Positions 14,785-16,476 of a DNA stretch of 16,476 nt are shown in pieces. A program made the translations under genes and the position numbers. Under the pieces are notes generated by a model. The model was given only the letters and a program-made list of their open reading frames with translations. It was not told where the DNA came from and made no database searches. The stretch comes from CAYIHX01 sp964363305 (GTDB lineage: Bacteria > Bdellovibrionota > UBA1018): the NCBI GenBank assembly GCA_964363305.1, contig CAYIHX010000070.1, forward strand, positions 1 to 16,476. Direction: 5' to 3'. The stretch's first letter is position 1, and each line of letters begins with the position of its first letter.

Positions 14785-14970
14785 ATGCTCCGCCTTCTTT
14801 CGCTCCTGACCCTATCCCTCCTTACCGCTCTATCACTCTCTCGCTGCGCGACCTGGGGTCAGCAAGCGGGCTTCGACTATGAATGCTATGAACGCTGTTA
14901 TGAGAAAGGCAAAGCAAACCGGGACTGCGTCGCCGAATGCACTCATGAGCAATCAGCGGACGGAAAATAG
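14785..14970 (+). CDS. Small exported protein with twin CX3C motif
   Basis: The 61-residue product starts at an ATG nine bases after GGAG and only three bases after the ferritin-like gene stop. A hydrophobic N-terminus (residues 1-18, Leu-rich) is followed by LSRCATWG. This is either a poor lipobox (Arg before Cys is unusual) or a normal signal peptide. The mature part is about 40 residues and contains CYERC and CVAEC nine residues apart, a twin CX3C arrangement that can form a disulfide-stapled helical hairpin. No family is recognised. The position suggests one transcript with the EVE and ferritin-like genes. The gene ends 11 bases before the convergent dUTPase stop. Its small size makes the call less certain, but the signal and Cys pattern support it. 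Confidence 0.7.
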   Translation: MLRLLSLLTLSLLTALSLSRCATWGQQAGFDYECYERCYEKGKANRDCVAECTHEQSADGK

Positions 14971-14981
14971 CGGCCCGCCGG

Positions 14982-15392
14982 TCACGCGCCGGTCGAACCG
15001 AAGCCGCCCGCGCCACGAGACGTTGGGTTCAGGTCTTTCACTTCACGAACGGCCGGAGTCTGAATCGTGAGAATCAACATCTGCGCCATGCGATCCCCCC
15101 GGGCGATGCGTACCTCTTGCTGGGACAGATTCCAAAAGACGACCTGAATCTCACCGCGATACCCAGCATCGATCACACCACCGGCGGTCTTGATGCCCTT
15201 CTTCGCCATGGATGAGCGATCGCAGATCAAACCCACAGTGTGGGCCGGCAGCGCCACCGCAATCCCCGAACGCGCCATCTTCCCCTCGCGGGGCGCGATG
15301 ATCACCTCTTCGAGCGCATAGAGGTCAAGGCCGGCGTCGTCCGGGTGAGCGCGGGTTGGCAAGGTCGCTTCGGGATGAATTTTTGTGGTCAT
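14982..15392 (-). CDS. dut: Deoxyuridine 5'-triphosphate nucleotidohydrolase (dUTPase)
   Basis: The enzyme hydrolyses dUTP to dUMP and pyrophosphate in the cytoplasm, keeping uracil out of DNA and feeding dTMP synthesis. All five trimeric-dUTPase motifs are present in the 136-residue product: PDDAGLDLYA (1), DRSSMAKKG (2), GGVIDAGYRGEI with the catalytic Asp (3), GDRMAQM (4) and the C-terminal lid TSRGAGGFGSTG (5). Two adjacent ATGs (15395, 15392) and a GTG (15404) are possible starts. I choose 15392 because GGTGGGGG sits five bases upstream. The ribosome binding site is part of a potential hairpin. The gene is alone on its strand, convergent with the small CX3C gene. Confidence 0.96.
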   Translation of the reverse strand: MTTKIHPEATLPTRAHPDDAGLDLYALEEVIIAPREGKMARSGIAVALPAHTVGLICDRSSMAKKGIKTAGGVIDAGYRGEIQVVFWNLSQQEVRIARGDRMAQMLILTIQTPAVREVKDLNPTSRGAGGFGSTGA

Positions 15393-15396
15393 CATG

Positions 15397-15422
15397 ACCC
15401 CCACCGTAAGGGAACTGGGGGT
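15397..15422 (-). promoter_or_regulatory. Hairpin that could mask the dut ribosome binding site
   Basis: In the dut leader ACCCCCA (15422-15416) is exactly complementary to TGGGGGT (15403-15397), with a 12-base loop. The G-rich arm is the presumed Shine-Dalgarno sequence, so pairing would block initiation. Next to it GGTCAT-C-ATGACC (15387-15399) is a palindrome covering the start codons. No matching known riboswitch was recognised. Confidence 0.4.
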
Positions 15423-15587
15423 AAATCGGAAGCCGGTTCACGCAATGTGAACCTCCACTGCGGTTGGAACCAAAAACTGCGACTTTTGTTCATCTTTTAC
15501 GAACCAGGCGCAAACGAGTCCGTTTGAGTATGTGAAATATTTTGTGGATTCCTCGCCTTCGCGCGTATTGCCGGGGCAAGATAAGCC

Positions 15588-15616
15588 TTGCGATTCGTCA
15601 GGCCCTCCGATATAAC
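15588..15616 (+). promoter_or_regulatory. Predicted sigma70 promoter
   Basis: TTGCGA (15588-15593), a 17-base spacer and TATAAC (15611-15616) match the sigma70 pattern well. Transcription would start near 15622, about 20 bases ahead of the ATG at 15644, leaving just enough leader for the GGAGGA ribosome binding site. Confidence 0.55.
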
Positions 15617-15643
15617 GCATCGCATTATACTGGAGGATTCCTT

Positions 15644-16210
15644 ATGTTTTTCCGGCTCCGCACCCTGACCCCCTTCACATGGATCATCGCCCTCGTGGCA
15701 ACCCAGAGCTCTTGGGCACAAATTCCAGATTCCGTGGTTGAAATGGGGCGCACCTCCGTCAACTCAACCTCCCTCAGTTTTGACTATCCCTGTGAAAAGT
15801 TCGATACAGACTTTATCCTTTCCCAAGACAACACAAGTGCGACTTTGAACATCGACACGGTTCGCGATGGCATCCTGCGGATTCCAGTTTTCGTACAAAT
15901 AGAAGGAGCGGGCCTGAACCTCCAGATCGGCATACGCCGTAGCTGCAAAGCGAGCTTGAACGGTGTCACCGGCATGGCTTCAAACCATCAGGTATCGTCC
16001 CTTTTCGGCACCTTCTACGGTGTACGCGTCGGTGCCGAGTTAGGGCTTGGAGGGAGTGCCCTCATCGCCAGCAACTCGCAAGGAGTTTGGATGGGCGATC
16101 TAACGGCACGAGGATTCTTCGGAATCGATCTCAGCCTTTTGAGAGTCCGTATCCTCCCTCGTGATGTTAACTTTCTTGAAAGCCCTGCGGCGAATTTGAT
16201 CCTCGAGTGA
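15644..16210 (+). CDS. Secreted protein of unknown function
   Basis: The start ATG follows GGAGGA with a six-base spacer, the strongest ribosome binding site in the window. A signal peptide covers residues 1-25 (MFFRLRTLTPFTWIIALVATQSSWA, written here as its limits: Met1 to Ala25, then QIPDS). The mature part of about 163 residues has two cysteines (Cys50, Cys101) and many beta-like segments. A Gly-rich stretch FYGVRVGAELGLGGSAL (124-140) and a C-terminal part with FFGIDLSLLRVRIL suggest a small beta-sandwich or barrel in the periplasm or outer membrane. No family is recognised. A longer in-frame reading from 15542 lacks a signal peptide at its start and overlaps the promoter. The stop overlaps the start of the HAD gene (GTGA), so the pair is coupled. 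Confidence 0.75.
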   Translation: MFFRLRTLTPFTWIIALVATQSSWAQIPDSVVEMGRTSVNSTSLSFDYPCEKFDTDFILSQDNTSATLNIDTVRDGILRIPVFVQIEGAGLNLQIGIRRSCKASLNGVTGMASNHQVSSLFGTFYGVRVGAELGLGGSALIASNSQGVWMGDLTARGFFGIDLSLLRVRILPRDVNFLESPAANLILE

Positions 16211-16476
16211 AACCCCGAGCCATCCTCTTCGACCATGACGGAATTCTCGCAGCGAGCGAGGGTGCGCATATGCGCGCGTGGAAGCGCATGCTCACGGAAA
16301 AGGACATGCCGTTTCTGGAGCAGGACTTCCATGGACAGATCGGGCGAACCGGACCGGAAATTTTGCAGCTTCTGATCGCGCGGCATCGTCCAGACCTGGT
16401 TCTCGAAAGCGCGGAGCTCTCCGCGTGGGTCGATCTGAAGAATGAATACTACCAAAAGTCGCTCAAAACCGGTCCT
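16207..16476 (+). CDS. HAD-superfamily hydrolase (beta-phosphoglucomutase-like), 3' end missing
   Basis: Ninety codons are present before the window ends. The GTG start overlaps the TGA of the secreted-protein gene (GTGA). Motif I of HAD phosphohydrolases is clear: ILFDHDGIL with nucleophile Asp9 and acid/base Asp11. It is followed by a helical cap with the segment GQIGRTGPEILQLL, as in the beta-phosphoglucomutase/phosphoglycolate phosphatase subfamily. Motifs II to IV lie beyond the edge. The product is cytoplasmic, while its coupled partner is exported, so the pairing does not point to a shared reaction. The exact substrate cannot be given. Confidence 0.85.
   Translation, partial: MKPRAILFDHDGILAASEGAHMRAWKRMLTEKDMPFLEQDFHGQIGRTGPEILQLLIARHRPDLVLESAELSAWVDLKNEYYQKSLKTGP

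Overview
The window looks like chromosome from a Gram-negative bacterium of moderately high GC. It has many secretory signal peptides, at least one lipoprotein signal, a c-type-cytochrome nitric oxide reductase and a tRNA with encoded CCA. Several small envelope proteins are unfamiliar to me. A Bdellovibrionota/Oligoflexia-like or other deltaproteobacterial-grade origin would fit, but the sequence alone does not prove it. I see no insertion sequence, phage gene, CRISPR array or plasmid function.

Layout. (1) 1-2847 is a cell-envelope sugar locus: a partial lipoprotein gene overlaps the end of a GT4 glycosyltransferase (both minus), with a divergent GT87/DUF2029-type membrane glycosyltransferase (plus). 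(2) 2754-5772 holds secreted proteins: an S8 subtilisin-like protease whose 3' end overlaps the GT87 gene tail to tail, a secreted protein made of two copies of one disulfide-type domain, and a membrane-anchored or exported alpha/beta hydrolase. (3) 5784-10450 (minus) is a compact norC-norB-norQ-norD operon for respiratory reduction of NO to N2O, with start and stop codons overlapping or one base apart. Its NorC carries a second c-heme domain. (4) 10556-11570 (minus) holds tRNA-Arg(TCG) and a CDF zinc/divalent-cation exporter. (5) 11692-13634 has a small single-span protein and a coiled-coil envelope protein, convergent on a perfect 12-bp hairpin. (6) 13838-14970 (plus) is a tight run of an EVE-domain protein, a ferritin-like di-iron protein (ATGA overlap) and a tiny exported protein with a twin CX3C motif. 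(7) 14982-15392 (minus) is dUTPase, with its ribosome binding site inside a potential hairpin. (8) 15644-16476 (plus) is a secreted protein of unknown role translationally coupled to a HAD-family phosphatase/phosphomutase cut by the window end.

How the genes work together: the best-defined unit is the nor operon. NorB (catalytic) and NorC (electron entry) form the reductase, and NorQ (MoxR AAA+) with NorD (VWA) are its activation pair. The rest is mainly housekeeping (dut, tRNA, metal efflux) and envelope biology. The items most worth a second look are the di-haem NorC, the duplicated-domain secreted protein, the EVE/ferritin-like pair, the SD-masking hairpin before dut, a possible compensated frameshift in the coiled-coil gene, and a promoter that predicts a leaderless glycosyltransferase mRNA. 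All gaps between genes are under 300 bases.
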